Shown here piece after piece: positions 1-5,129 of a DNA stretch of 5,129 nucleotides. The DNA is taken from NCBI GenBank assembly GCA_014729665.1, contig WJJO01000141.1:1-5129 (forward strand). The letters are read 5' to 3'. Numbering within the stretch: the stretch's first letter is position 1; each line of letters opens with the position of its first letter. The position numbers were made by a program, and so were the translations under genes. The stretch comes from Caldifarciminota bacterium (GTDB lineage: Bacteria > Hydrothermota > Tepidihabitantia > B3-TA06). The notes beneath the pieces were generated by a model. That model was not told the origin of the DNA, searched no databases, and was given only the letters and a program-made list of their open reading frames with translations.

Positions 1-179
1 GCGCTAACCTGGGAGGGTGGTTTATTGAGAATACTAAGGATACGTTTGCAGGTGTAGCGTTGATCGGGAATACCGGCGGCTACTTCATTCCAATCAACCT
101 CACCCTGGCCGCATACGTTGTATCATCTGCAATCTATTTCTTTGTGATTCTACCTATGGAGCGGAAGGGGGGTTCCTGA
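1..179 (+). CDS. C-terminal fragment of a multi-pass membrane protein, probable transporter (5' end outside window)
   Basis: An open frame enters from the left edge (first full codon at base 3) and gives 58 residues before TGA at 177-179. The fragment is rich in Gly and hydrophobic residues. A stretch around GGYFIPINLTLAAYVV running into SSAIYFFVILP looks like the last transmembrane helix, followed by a short charged tail (MERKGGS). The Pro-Ile-Asn step just before the final helix recalls the end of NCS1-type nucleobase permeases, but this is a faint resemblance and other secondary transporters end similarly. It is not obviously linked in function to the downstream operon, from which it is separated by about 200 bases and a new promoter. 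I am fairly sure it is a real coding end and unsure of the family. Confidence 0.72.
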   Translation, partial: ANLGGWFIENTKDTFAGVALIGNTGGYFIPINLTLAAYVVSSAIYFFVILPMERKGGS

Positions 180-180
180 G

Positions 181-321
181 ATGATTCCCGGAATAATTGT
201 GATTATCCACTTATGTTTTGCCGATTCCATGACCGTGTTTCAGACAATACCGAATCTTCCTGCCGCCGATACGACAGCTCCTCGATCCGATCGGAGGACA
301 AGGTCTGTATGTTTAATGTAA
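181..321 (+). CDS. Doubtful 46-codon ORF after the transporter gene
   Basis: An ATG at 181, one base after the transporter stop, opens a frame to TAA at 319-321. A purine run (AAGGGGGG, 165-172) lies 8 bases upstream and could act as a Shine-Dalgarno site, so translation coupled to the transporter gene is conceivable. The product would begin with a short hydrophobic stretch (residues 2-14, PGIIVIIHLCFAD) and continue as a polar, Arg- and Thr-rich tail. I recognise no family. The second half has unspectacular codon use with clustered Arg codons (CGA, CGG, AGG, AGG), and an ORF of this length can occur by chance. Chance is the more likely reading. Confidence 0.2.
   Translation: MIPGIIVIIHLCFADSMTVFQTIPNLPAADTTAPRSDRRTRSVCLM
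190..217 (+). terminator. Possible weak terminator hairpin after the transporter gene
   Basis: GG-(A)-ATAAT, loop TGTG, ATTATCC form a seven-pair stem with one bulged A at 190-208, starting 11 bases after the transporter stop. It is followed by ACTTATGTTTT, which is only partly T-rich and not immediately adjacent. The stem is mostly A-T, so it would be a poor intrinsic terminator. Its position is right and nothing else in the gap looks better. Confidence 0.25.
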
Positions 322-327
322 GGAAGG

Positions 328-345
328 GCTGTAACACTTGACAGC
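328..345. promoter_or_regulatory. Inverted repeat over the -35 box, possible operator
   Basis: GCTGT (328-332) and ACAGC (341-345) are exact inverted arms separated by 8 bases, and the right arm covers the end of the TTGACA -35 box. Half-sites spaced about one helical turn apart (13 bp start to start) at a -35 element are typical of a dimeric repressor site. The arms are only 5 bp long, so chance is a real alternative. No regulator gene is visible in the window. Confidence 0.22.
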
Positions 346-365
346 ATCCTGATTTCGCGTATGCT
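338..365 (+). promoter_or_regulatory. Sigma70-type promoter of the sucC-kor operon
   Basis: TTGACA at 338-343 matches the -35 consensus exactly. TATGCT at 360-365 matches four of six -10 positions, including the key TA and final T. The spacer is 16 bp, within the preferred 16-18. Transcription would be expected to start near 372, leaving a leader of only about 11-12 nt before the GTG start of sucC. This is the only good promoter match I found in the 204-bp gap, and no gap further down the operon is large enough to hold another. Confidence 0.7.
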
Positions 366-383
366 ACCACCTAAGAGCTTAAT

Positions 384-1520
384 GTGAAGCTGTTAGAGTA
401 TCAAGCAAAGGAATTCTTCTTCCGAGCCGGTATACCGGTACCTCGGGAGAAGTTGGTTTTATCACCGAAGGAAGCCCTTTCAGCCGCAGGCGAGTTGGGG
501 CTTCCCTGCGTATTGAAGGCGCAGGTCGGCGTAGGCGGCAGGGGTAAGGCCGGCGGAGTAAAGTTGGCCAAGACGGAAGGAGAGGTTAAAGCCCACGCGG
601 GAAATATAATAGGTATGGATATCAAGGGGGAGAAGGTCGAAAGGCTGCTCTGCTCAGAGGCGGTCGACATCGCGGAAGAGTATTACACCTCAATTACAAA
701 CGACCGAGCCAACCGAGCGCTTGTCTTGATGGTTTCACCCGCAGGCGGGGTAGATATCGAGCAGGTTGCATCCGAAACCCCTGAGCGGATTTTGAAACTC
801 CAAATAGATCCCCTGATGGGTCTGCAGGCCTATCAGCAGAGACGGGCGGGCGCTTTCCTTTCGGAAGCCAAGGATGTACGCAAGCAGATAGCTGCAATAA
901 TCGGCAAGCTGTACTGGATGTATGTATGCAACGATTTATCACTTGCCGAGATTAACCCACTGGTGGTTACCGGTGAGGGGAAGGTTATTGCACTTGACGC
1001 CAAGGTGATTGTAGATGACAACGCAATGTTCAGGCATCCCGATTTTGCCGACTACCGGATACTTTCCGAAGACGAGGCGGTTGAGCACGAGGCAAAGGGA
1101 AAGGGGCTTTCATACATCAAACTTTCGGGAAAAGTCGGCTGCATAGTCAACGGTGCAGGTCTGGCCATGGCAACGATGGATTTGATAAAGCGCTACGGAG
1201 GTGAGCCTGCGAATTTCCTGGACGTGGGCGGTTCCTCCTCTCCGGAGAAGATGCTTTCGGCCATCGACTACGTTACGAGTGATAAGAATGTACGTTCGAT
1301 ATTCGTTAACATATTCGGCGGTATAACTAGATGCGACGATATTGCAAGGGGGCTTCTTGCAGCAACTAAAGACAATCCGCTGCCCGTACCCGTGGTCGTA
1401 AGATTGACCGGTACTAACGAAGACGAGGCAAGGGAGCTGCTCGAAGGCACCAGTTTTATACCTGCAACTGACATGGCTGATGGCGCAAAGAAGGCGATAG
1501 AGGCTGCGGGAGACGGTTGA
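384..1520 (+). CDS. sucC: Succinyl-CoA synthetase (ligase) beta subunit
   Basis: The beta subunit binds the nucleotide and forms, with the SucD alpha subunit, the cytoplasmic enzyme interconverting succinyl-CoA + NDP + Pi and succinate + CoA + NTP. The 378-residue length is near the 388 of E. coli SucC. The start MKLLEYQAKEFF is the classic family N-terminus. The ATP-grasp domain follows, with Lys45 in VLKAQ and the Gly-rich GGRGKAGGVK (51-60). The Mg-nucleotide residues appear as Asn191 in EINPL and Asp205 in ALDAK. The C-terminal CoA-ligase domain has NGAGLAMATMD (256-266), DVGGSSSPEK (280-289) and NIFGGITRCDDIARG (309-323). The GTG start is forced: an in-frame TAA sits at 372-374 and the codons between are not starts. 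The Shine-Dalgarno is weak (AAGAG at 373-377). The loop usually written S-x-EGG reads SPAGG at 118-122, a mild variant. ADP versus GDP preference cannot be read from this sequence. Confidence 0.96.
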   Translation: MKLLEYQAKEFFFRAGIPVPREKLVLSPKEALSAAGELGLPCVLKAQVGVGGRGKAGGVKLAKTEGEVKAHAGNIIGMDIKGEKVERLLCSEAVDIAEEYYTSITNDRANRALVLMVSPAGGVDIEQVASETPERILKLQIDPLMGLQAYQQRRAGAFLSEAKDVRKQIAAIIGKLYWMYVCNDLSLAEINPLVVTGEGKVIALDAKVIVDDNAMFRHPDFADYRILSEDEAVEHEAKGKGLSYIKLSGKVGCIVNGAGLAMATMDLIKRYGGEPANFLDVGGSSSPEKMLSAIDYVTSDKNVRSIFVNIFGGITRCDDIARGLLAATKDNPLPVPVVVRLTGTNEDEARELLEGTSFIPATDMADGAKKAIEAAGDG

Positions 1521-1521
1521 T

Positions 1522-2136
1522 ATGGCAAAAAGGGTTAACGCCGAGGAACTCAAGCGGACGAAACAATCGCTTCGGGAAGGGGGGATAAAGTGCGGCAACT
1601 ACGAGGGTGATACCTGCAAGTTTCTTCTGGTTGAATACGAGAAGTGCCATGAGAAGGCGATACATTACGACCGTCTCTCCTGGATTGTGGGAGCGTTTAT
1701 CTTAGGCGCTTCTTCTCTTGTAACCGCGTTGGGTTTGGGCCTGAACGGCGATGACGGTCTCGGTACCTTCCTGAAACGTACACCCCTTGCTGTGCTTGCA
1801 ATCGTTCTTCTGGTGGCATGGTGGCTCATATACGAGCGTAACCGGGGATGGGTGGAGATATTAAACGAACGGATAAAGGACATCGAGCGCGCCCTGGGGA
1901 TATACGGATCAGGCGTCTATCTATCCATAGGCTCTCAACAGAGGGGAATGTGGCGTGAGAATCTGGAGCGTATATCTTTAGCCGAGAAATTGAAACTGCA
2001 AAACGGTCGGGGGAGTGCATTCCGTATGGGAAGCTGGCCTATGCATCTGGTGGTAAAGCTTCTGGTCATCGTTCTTTCCCTGTTGGCCTTCATACTGTGG
2101 GTGTTTCCCCTTGTTAAGGAGTATCTGTTTATATGA
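1522..2136 (+). CDS. Unrecognised three-helix membrane protein inserted between sucC and sucD
   Basis: I do not recognise this 204-residue protein. The N-terminal part (1-52) is charged and probably cytoplasmic, with three cysteines (Cys24, Cys32, Cys42) and a following His43. Hydrophobic helices lie at about 53-74 and 87-104, joined by a short loop with NGDDG. A basic and acidic, probably helical cytoplasmic segment runs from 105 to about 175 (ERNRGW, then NERIKDIERALG). A third helix spans about 176-198. Charge distribution suggests N-terminus inside and C-terminus outside. There is no signal peptide with a cleavage site and no enzyme motif. ATG at 1522 is one base after the sucC stop, with GGGAG (1508-1512) upstream. 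The stop overlaps the sucD start by 4 nt (ATGA). Both junctions imply coupled translation with the two synthetase subunits. Codon use looks like its neighbours, so recent transfer is not indicated. A membrane anchor or partner for the synthetase, or an unrelated passenger, are both possible. Confidence 0.85.
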   Translation: MAKRVNAEELKRTKQSLREGGIKCGNYEGDTCKFLLVEYEKCHEKAIHYDRLSWIVGAFILGASSLVTALGLGLNGDDGLGTFLKRTPLAVLAIVLLVAWWLIYERNRGWVEILNERIKDIERALGIYGSGVYLSIGSQQRGMWRENLERISLAEKLKLQNGRGSAFRMGSWPMHLVVKLLVIVLSLLAFILWVFPLVKEYLFI

Positions 2137-2999
2137 GTGTCTTCGTGGATAAGGATACGAGAGTACTCGTGCAGGGGATAACCGGCCGCGACGGCCTTTT
2201 CCACGCGTTATCTATGAAAGAATACGGCACCGAGGTCGCGGGCGGCGTAACCCCGGGCAAGGGTGGTCAGAAGGTCGAAGGTTTTCCGGTATTCGATTCA
2301 ATGGAGGAAGCGGTACGCAAGACCGGGGCCAACACTTCAGTTATCTTCGTACCCGAGCGTTTTGCTTCAGATGCCATAGTCGAAGCCGCGGATGCAGGAG
2401 TCGGATTGGTGGTTTGCATCACAGAAGGACTTCCAGTCAAGGACATGCTTCAGGTCGTGAGTTACCTTGAAAGGAAGGGGACGAAGCTCATAGGCCCGAA
2501 TTGCCCCGGCGTAATATCACCGGGTAAATCCAAGGTGGGAATACTGCCCGGGCACATCTTCCGTGAGGGTAATGTAGGTGTGGTGTCCCGTTCAGGCACC
2601 CTGACATACGAACTGGTAAGTCACGTAACCAATGCAGGGCTTGGCCAGTCAACCTGTGTTGGCATAGGCGGAGATCCTATAATCGGTTCCAACTTCCTTG
2701 ATGTTCTGAAGATGTTTGCCGAAGATGCAGAGACTGAAGCCGTAGTTCTCGTGGGCGAGATAGGAGGTTCCGACGAGGAGGAGGCGGCAAGATTCATAAA
2801 AGACGAGTTAGGAAAACCAGCGGTAGCCTTTATTGCCGGCAGAACGGCTCCAAAGGGCAAGCGTATGGGTCATGCCGGAGCCATTATTTCAGGTTCATCC
2901 GGTACCGCGGAAGATAAGGTTGCCGCGCTATCTGCCGCCGGGATTCCGGTCGCAGCGGAACCTGCCGAGATAGCAGGACTCCTTAAGGAAAAGGTGTAA
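2133..2999 (+). CDS. sucD: Succinyl-CoA synthetase (ligase) alpha subunit
   Basis: The alpha subunit binds CoA and carries the histidine phosphorylated in catalysis; it pairs with SucC. Its 288 residues match the family length. The N-terminal Rossmann-like CoA-binding domain shows QGITGRDGLFH (14-24), VAGGVTPGKGG (35-45) and FPVFDSMEEA (51-60). GPNCPGVISPG (121-131), SRSGTLTYE (152-160) and GIGGDPIIGS (177-186) follow. The active-site histidine is His247 in GKRMGHAGAII (242-252), equivalent to E. coli His246, with Glu209 in VGEIGG as the expected partner acid. The start overlaps the preceding stop (ATGA), and a strong site TAAGGAG (2115-2121) lies 11 bases upstream inside the membrane-protein gene, so sucD may be started both by coupling and independently. 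It is separated from sucC by one gene, which is unusual. Confidence 0.97.
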   Translation: MSVFVDKDTRVLVQGITGRDGLFHALSMKEYGTEVAGGVTPGKGGQKVEGFPVFDSMEEAVRKTGANTSVIFVPERFASDAIVEAADAGVGLVVCITEGLPVKDMLQVVSYLERKGTKLIGPNCPGVISPGKSKVGILPGHIFREGNVGVVSRSGTLTYELVSHVTNAGLGQSTCVGIGGDPIIGSNFLDVLKMFAEDAETEAVVLVGEIGGSDEEEAARFIKDELGKPAVAFIAGRTAPKGKRMGHAGAIISGSSGTAEDKVAALSAAGIPVAAEPAEIAGLLKEKV

Positions 3000-3254
3000 A
3001 TGAAACTTATCCGTAAGAAGTTTGACCTGATTACAACCGAAGAACCCAGGTGCTTTATTCACGTCTATCCGGAGCTTTGCAAGGGTTGTGAGATATGCGT
3101 AATGATGTGCCCCAAGGATATCCTTGCAATAGGCGACGATCTGAAGGTAAAGGTCGTCAATAAGCAAGACTGCATCGTCTGCAACCTTTGTGAATGGCAC
3201 TGCCCGGATTATGCCATCTTCATCGAGAAGAAGAAGAAGAAGGAACAGAAATGA
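3000..3254 (+). CDS. korD: 2-oxoglutarate:ferredoxin oxidoreductase delta subunit, 2x[4Fe-4S] ferredoxin type
   Basis: This small electron-transfer subunit passes electrons between the TPP/iron-sulfur core (KorAB) and external ferredoxin. The 84 residues hold two complete CxxCxxCxxxCP motifs: Cys27, 30, 33, 37 (CKGCEICVMMCP) and Cys58, 61, 64, 68 (CIVCNLCEWHCP). In this fold the first three cysteines of one motif bind a cluster together with the last of the other. An extra Cys18 lies outside the motifs. The ATG follows the sucD stop with no gap (TAAATG), with AAGGAAAAGG (2985-2994) as ribosome site. The C-terminus is a lysine-rich tail (IEKKKKKEQK) encoded by an AAG repeat. A pyruvate or 2-oxoisovalerate enzyme would have a similar subunit; the sucCD neighbours favour 2-oxoglutarate. 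It is also named oorD in Epsilonproteobacteria. Confidence 0.92.
   Translation: MKLIRKKFDLITTEEPRCFIHVYPELCKGCEICVMMCPKDILAIGDDLKVKVVNKQDCIVCNLCEWHCPDYAIFIEKKKKKEQK
3228..3242 (+). repeat. (AAG)5 tract at the end of korD
   Basis: Five tandem AAG codons encode the five-lysine run of the KorD tail. The last unit merges into AAGGA (3240-3244), which lies 6 bases before the korA start and is its ribosome binding site. Loss or gain of whole units would keep the korD frame and the korA spacing. Confidence 0.8.
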
Positions 3255-4372
3255 ACAAGAAAGCCGCGGGTAGAAGGAAGCTAGCCTCGGGTAACGAAGC
3301 CTGTGCCGAAGCGGCATTGGCCGCCGGGATTCGTTTCTTCGGCGGTTACCCCATAACCCCCTCGACCGAAATTGCAGAACAGATGGCATTAATGCTTCCG
3401 AGGGTCGGGGGAACCTTCATGCAGATGGAAGATGAAATTGCCAGCATCATGGCCATAATCGCCGCCGCCGCCGCCGGCAAGCCTTCCATGACAGCCACAT
3501 CTGGACCCGGTTTTTCATTGATGCAGGAAGGCTTAGGGTACGCTGCGATGATCGAAGTACCTATAGTAATAGTCAACGTTATGCGTGGTGGACCTGCAAC
3601 CGGTCTACCCACCAAGGGTTCGCAGGGCGACTACCAGCAGGCCCGCTGGGGTACTCACGGTGATCATCCGGTGGTGGCCCTTTCCCCGAAAGGGGTGGGG
3701 GAAACCTTCACCCTAACCCTGCGGGCAGTCGAGATTTCCCAGAGACTCAGGATACCCGTTGTGCTTCTTTTAGATGAATTCATAGGACACATGAGAGAGA
3801 TCGTATCGTTCCCGGAAAAGGTCGAGGTTTTTCACCGCCAAAGGCCGCGCACCTCACCTGCTGAATACGTGCACTACTCCGAGGACAACAATTACAACGC
3901 TCCCTACGCCGCATACGGGGAAGGGTATTCGATTCACATGACCGGTTTAATCCATCGAGAGGATGGATTCCCTGTAAACAATAAAGATACAATCGCCTGG
4001 AATAACCGGAGGCTGGTTTCAAAGATTGAAGACAACCTTGCCTATCTTGAGGATAATCACATAGACGACGATCCCGAGGCCGATACATTGATCGTAGGTT
4101 TCGGCTCAGCGGCACGTTCGGCTTACGAGGCCAAGCTAATCTGCGAGAAGAAGGTTTCCTACATAAGACCCCTGACGGTATGGCCTTTCCCTGATGCTGC
4201 GGTTCGAAGGCTGGCAAAGGGCCGCAAGAGGGTTGTAGTACCTGAGATGAATGAAGGTCAGTTCAGCAGAGAGGTCGAAAGATGCATCGGCCCGGAAACC
4301 GAACTGCACCGAATTAACCTTACCGACGGTTCGCTTATCACCCCTCAAAGGATACTGGAGGCCTTGAGATGA
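3251..4372 (+). CDS. korA: 2-oxoglutarate:ferredoxin oxidoreductase alpha subunit
   Basis: The alpha subunit supplies part of the TPP-binding active site and the domain that helps place CoA and the 2-oxoacid. It has 373 residues, the usual size for KorA of four-subunit enzymes. It opens with ASGNEACAEAALAAG (12-26) and the family motif GGYPITPSTEIAEQM (31-45). MEDEIASIMA (59-68) and TATSGPGFSLMQEG (81-94) follow, then GPATGLPTKGSQGD (114-127), QARWGTHGDHP (130-140) and LLLDEFIGHM (172-181). The C-terminal part has TGLIHREDGFPV (231-242), IRPLTVWPFPD (305-315) and VPEMNEGQFSREVE (330-343). The ATG at 3251 overlaps the korD stop by 4 nt and has AAGGA 6 bases upstream. The frame stays open to an ATG at 3194, but that start would add 19 residues encoded by korD in another frame, so it is rejected. 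Substrate choice is inferred from sucCD context; other 2-oxoacids are possible. Confidence 0.94.
   Translation: MNKKAAGRRKLASGNEACAEAALAAGIRFFGGYPITPSTEIAEQMALMLPRVGGTFMQMEDEIASIMAIIAAAAAGKPSMTATSGPGFSLMQEGLGYAAMIEVPIVIVNVMRGGPATGLPTKGSQGDYQQARWGTHGDHPVVALSPKGVGETFTLTLRAVEISQRLRIPVVLLLDEFIGHMREIVSFPEKVEVFHRQRPRTSPAEYVHYSEDNNYNAPYAAYGEGYSIHMTGLIHREDGFPVNNKDTIAWNNRRLVSKIEDNLAYLEDNHIDDDPEADTLIVGFGSAARSAYEAKLICEKKVSYIRPLTVWPFPDAAVRRLAKGRKRVVVPEMNEGQFSREVERCIGPETELHRINLTDGSLITPQRILEALR
3461..3475 (+). repeat. (GCC)5 tract within korA
   Basis: Five tandem GCC codons encode Ala71-Ala75 of KorA, in a helix just before TATSGPG. Relatives usually have mixed small residues (Ala, Gly, Ser) here, so the run fits the fold and is notable only as a pure codon repeat. 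Confidence 0.7.
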
Positions 4373-5129
4373 GTTCAGAGTTTGGAAAAAAAGGACCTAT
4401 GGTACATTCCTATCTCAGGATGGATACCAGATTCCCTCACGTTTGGTGCCCGGGGTGCGGGATAGGAATAATGCTCGGCGGGATGATTCATGCAATAGAT
4501 GAACTCGGCATCCCCAAGGAAAAGATACTCCTGGCTTCCGGCATAGGCTGCACATCCAGGATGCCCGGCTACCTCGATACCGACACCTTTCACCTTCTTC
4601 ATGGAAGGGCGCTTGCCGCGGCAACCGGGGTAAAAATGGCCAGACCGGAGATGGAGGTTATTGTCGTAGGCGGTGACGGTGATATGCTGGCCATTGGAGG
4701 CAATCACTTTATCCATGCGGCACGGCGAAATATCGGGATTACCTGCATCGTTTTGAACAACTACAACTACGCCATGACAGGAGGTCAACAGTCCCCAACT
4801 ACTCCGGAGCACATGTTCGCTACAACCGCACCCTACGGGGCCATAGATAGGCCTTCCGATCCATGCGCCCTTGCTGAGGCCTGCGGGGCGGCTTTCGTTG
4901 CCAGGACTACGGCTTATAATTTCATGGAGATAAAGAGATTTATTAAAACCGCACTGGAACGAAAAGGCTTCAGCATTGTAGAAGTGGTTGCTCAATGCCC
5001 CACGCTTTTCGGTCGCATAAATCGTATGCCGCGCGCCAAGGACGTATTGACATGGATAAAAAAGCGCACCGTAACCAGGAAAGCGGCCCAGAAGCTGAGT
5101 GAGGATGAACTCAAGGGTAAGATTGTAAC
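4369..5129 (+). CDS. korB: 2-oxoglutarate:ferredoxin oxidoreductase beta subunit (3' end outside window)
   Basis: The beta subunit binds thiamine diphosphate and one [4Fe-4S] cluster. The frame is open from ATG 4369 to the right edge: 253 full codons plus two bases, most of the family's usual length. Cluster ligands are Cys27 and Cys30 (WCPGCGIGIM), Cys61 (GIGCTSRMPG) and Cys210 (VAQCPTLFG). The TPP/Mg motif begins at GGDGDMLAIGGNHF (101-114) and ends with NNYNYAMTGGQQSPTT (130-145). HGRALAAATGVKMA (78-91) is also typical of the family. The start overlaps the korA stop by 4 nt (ATGA), with GGAGG (4357-4361) 7 bases upstream. No stop is reached, so the protein is cut by the window, not broken. 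A gamma subunit (korC) is expected just beyond. As for korA, the substrate is assigned by context with sucCD. Confidence 0.95.
   Translation, partial: MSSEFGKKGPMVHSYLRMDTRFPHVWCPGCGIGIMLGGMIHAIDELGIPKEKILLASGIGCTSRMPGYLDTDTFHLLHGRALAAATGVKMARPEMEVIVVGGDGDMLAIGGNHFIHAARRNIGITCIVLNNYNYAMTGGQQSPTTPEHMFATTAPYGAIDRPSDPCALAEACGAAFVARTTAYNFMEIKRFIKTALERKGFSIVEVVAQCPTLFGRINRMPRAKDVLTWIKKRTVTRKAAQKLSEDELKGKIV

Noticed and set aside
279..298. Palindrome TCCGATCGGA (286-295) and alternative TCCTC/GAGGA hairpin (279-298)
   Set aside because: No T-tract follows, the stem is only 5 bp with a 10-base loop, and it lies 40 bases upstream of the -35 box. It is too weak to call a terminator or operator.
1110..1598. 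Antisense open frame of about 162 codons over the end of sucC
   Set aside because: The sense strand encodes the conserved C-terminal domain of SucC; the antisense product has no family features and no promoter was seen.
3194..3250. Upstream ATG extension of korA by 19 residues
   Set aside because: The added residues are korD read in another frame and do not match the KorA N-terminus; ATG 3251 has a good ribosome site and an ATGA overlap.
4375..4995. Antisense open frame of about 206 codons
   Set aside because: It lies wholly inside korB, whose sense strand shows all the cysteine and TPP motifs. The antisense translation has no recognisable domain and is a shadow frame.
5047..5052. TTGACA inside korB
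   Set aside because: It lies within the conserved coding frame, and no convincing -10 at 16-18 bp spacing is seen downstream; treated as chance.
1..5129. CRISPR arrays, tRNA or rRNA genes, insertion sequences, defence genes
   Set aside because: No spaced direct repeats, no tRNA-like or rRNA stretches, no transposase or terminal inverted repeats were seen on either strand. The window is almost entirely central-metabolism coding sequence.

Overview
The window looks like a piece of a bacterial chromosome (possibly archaeal) from an anaerobe or microaerophile with ferredoxin-based central metabolism. The main evidence is a four-subunit-type 2-oxoglutarate:ferredoxin oxidoreductase, used instead of the aerobic 2-oxoglutarate dehydrogenase complex, encoded next to succinyl-CoA synthetase. 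GC content looks balanced by eye, ATA (Ile) and AGG (Arg) codons are common, and genes are packed with 0-1 nt gaps or 4-nt ATGA overlaps. I cannot name the lineage; uncultured anaerobic phyla with similar kor-suc clusters are a plausible source, but that is a guess.

Bases 1-179 are the 3' end of a gene for a multi-pass membrane protein, probably a transporter. Bases 180-383 hold no convincing gene. They contain a weak hairpin just after the upstream stop, a doubtful 46-codon ORF, and a near-consensus sigma70-type promoter (TTGACA, 16 bp, TATGCT) that should start transcription only about 11-12 nt before the first gene of the next operon.

From 384 to the end runs one apparent operon on the + strand: sucC (384-1520), an unrecognised 204-aa three-helix membrane protein (1522-2136), sucD (2133-2999), korD (3000-3254), korA (3251-4372) and korB (4369 to beyond the right edge). 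The window cuts korB; a korC (gamma subunit) gene is expected just downstream. The kor order D-A-B matches the oorDABC arrangement known in Helicobacter and Campylobacter.

Together the enzymes interconvert 2-oxoglutarate, succinyl-CoA and succinate. KorABCD couples 2-oxoglutarate and succinyl-CoA (+CO2) to ferredoxin redox, and SucCD couples succinyl-CoA and succinate to nucleoside triphosphate. The flux could run oxidatively or as part of a reductive TCA branch; the sequence does not decide. The most unusual point is the membrane-protein gene placed between sucC and sucD, whose products form one heteromeric enzyme, with coupled junctions on both sides. It is the best candidate in this window for something undescribed.
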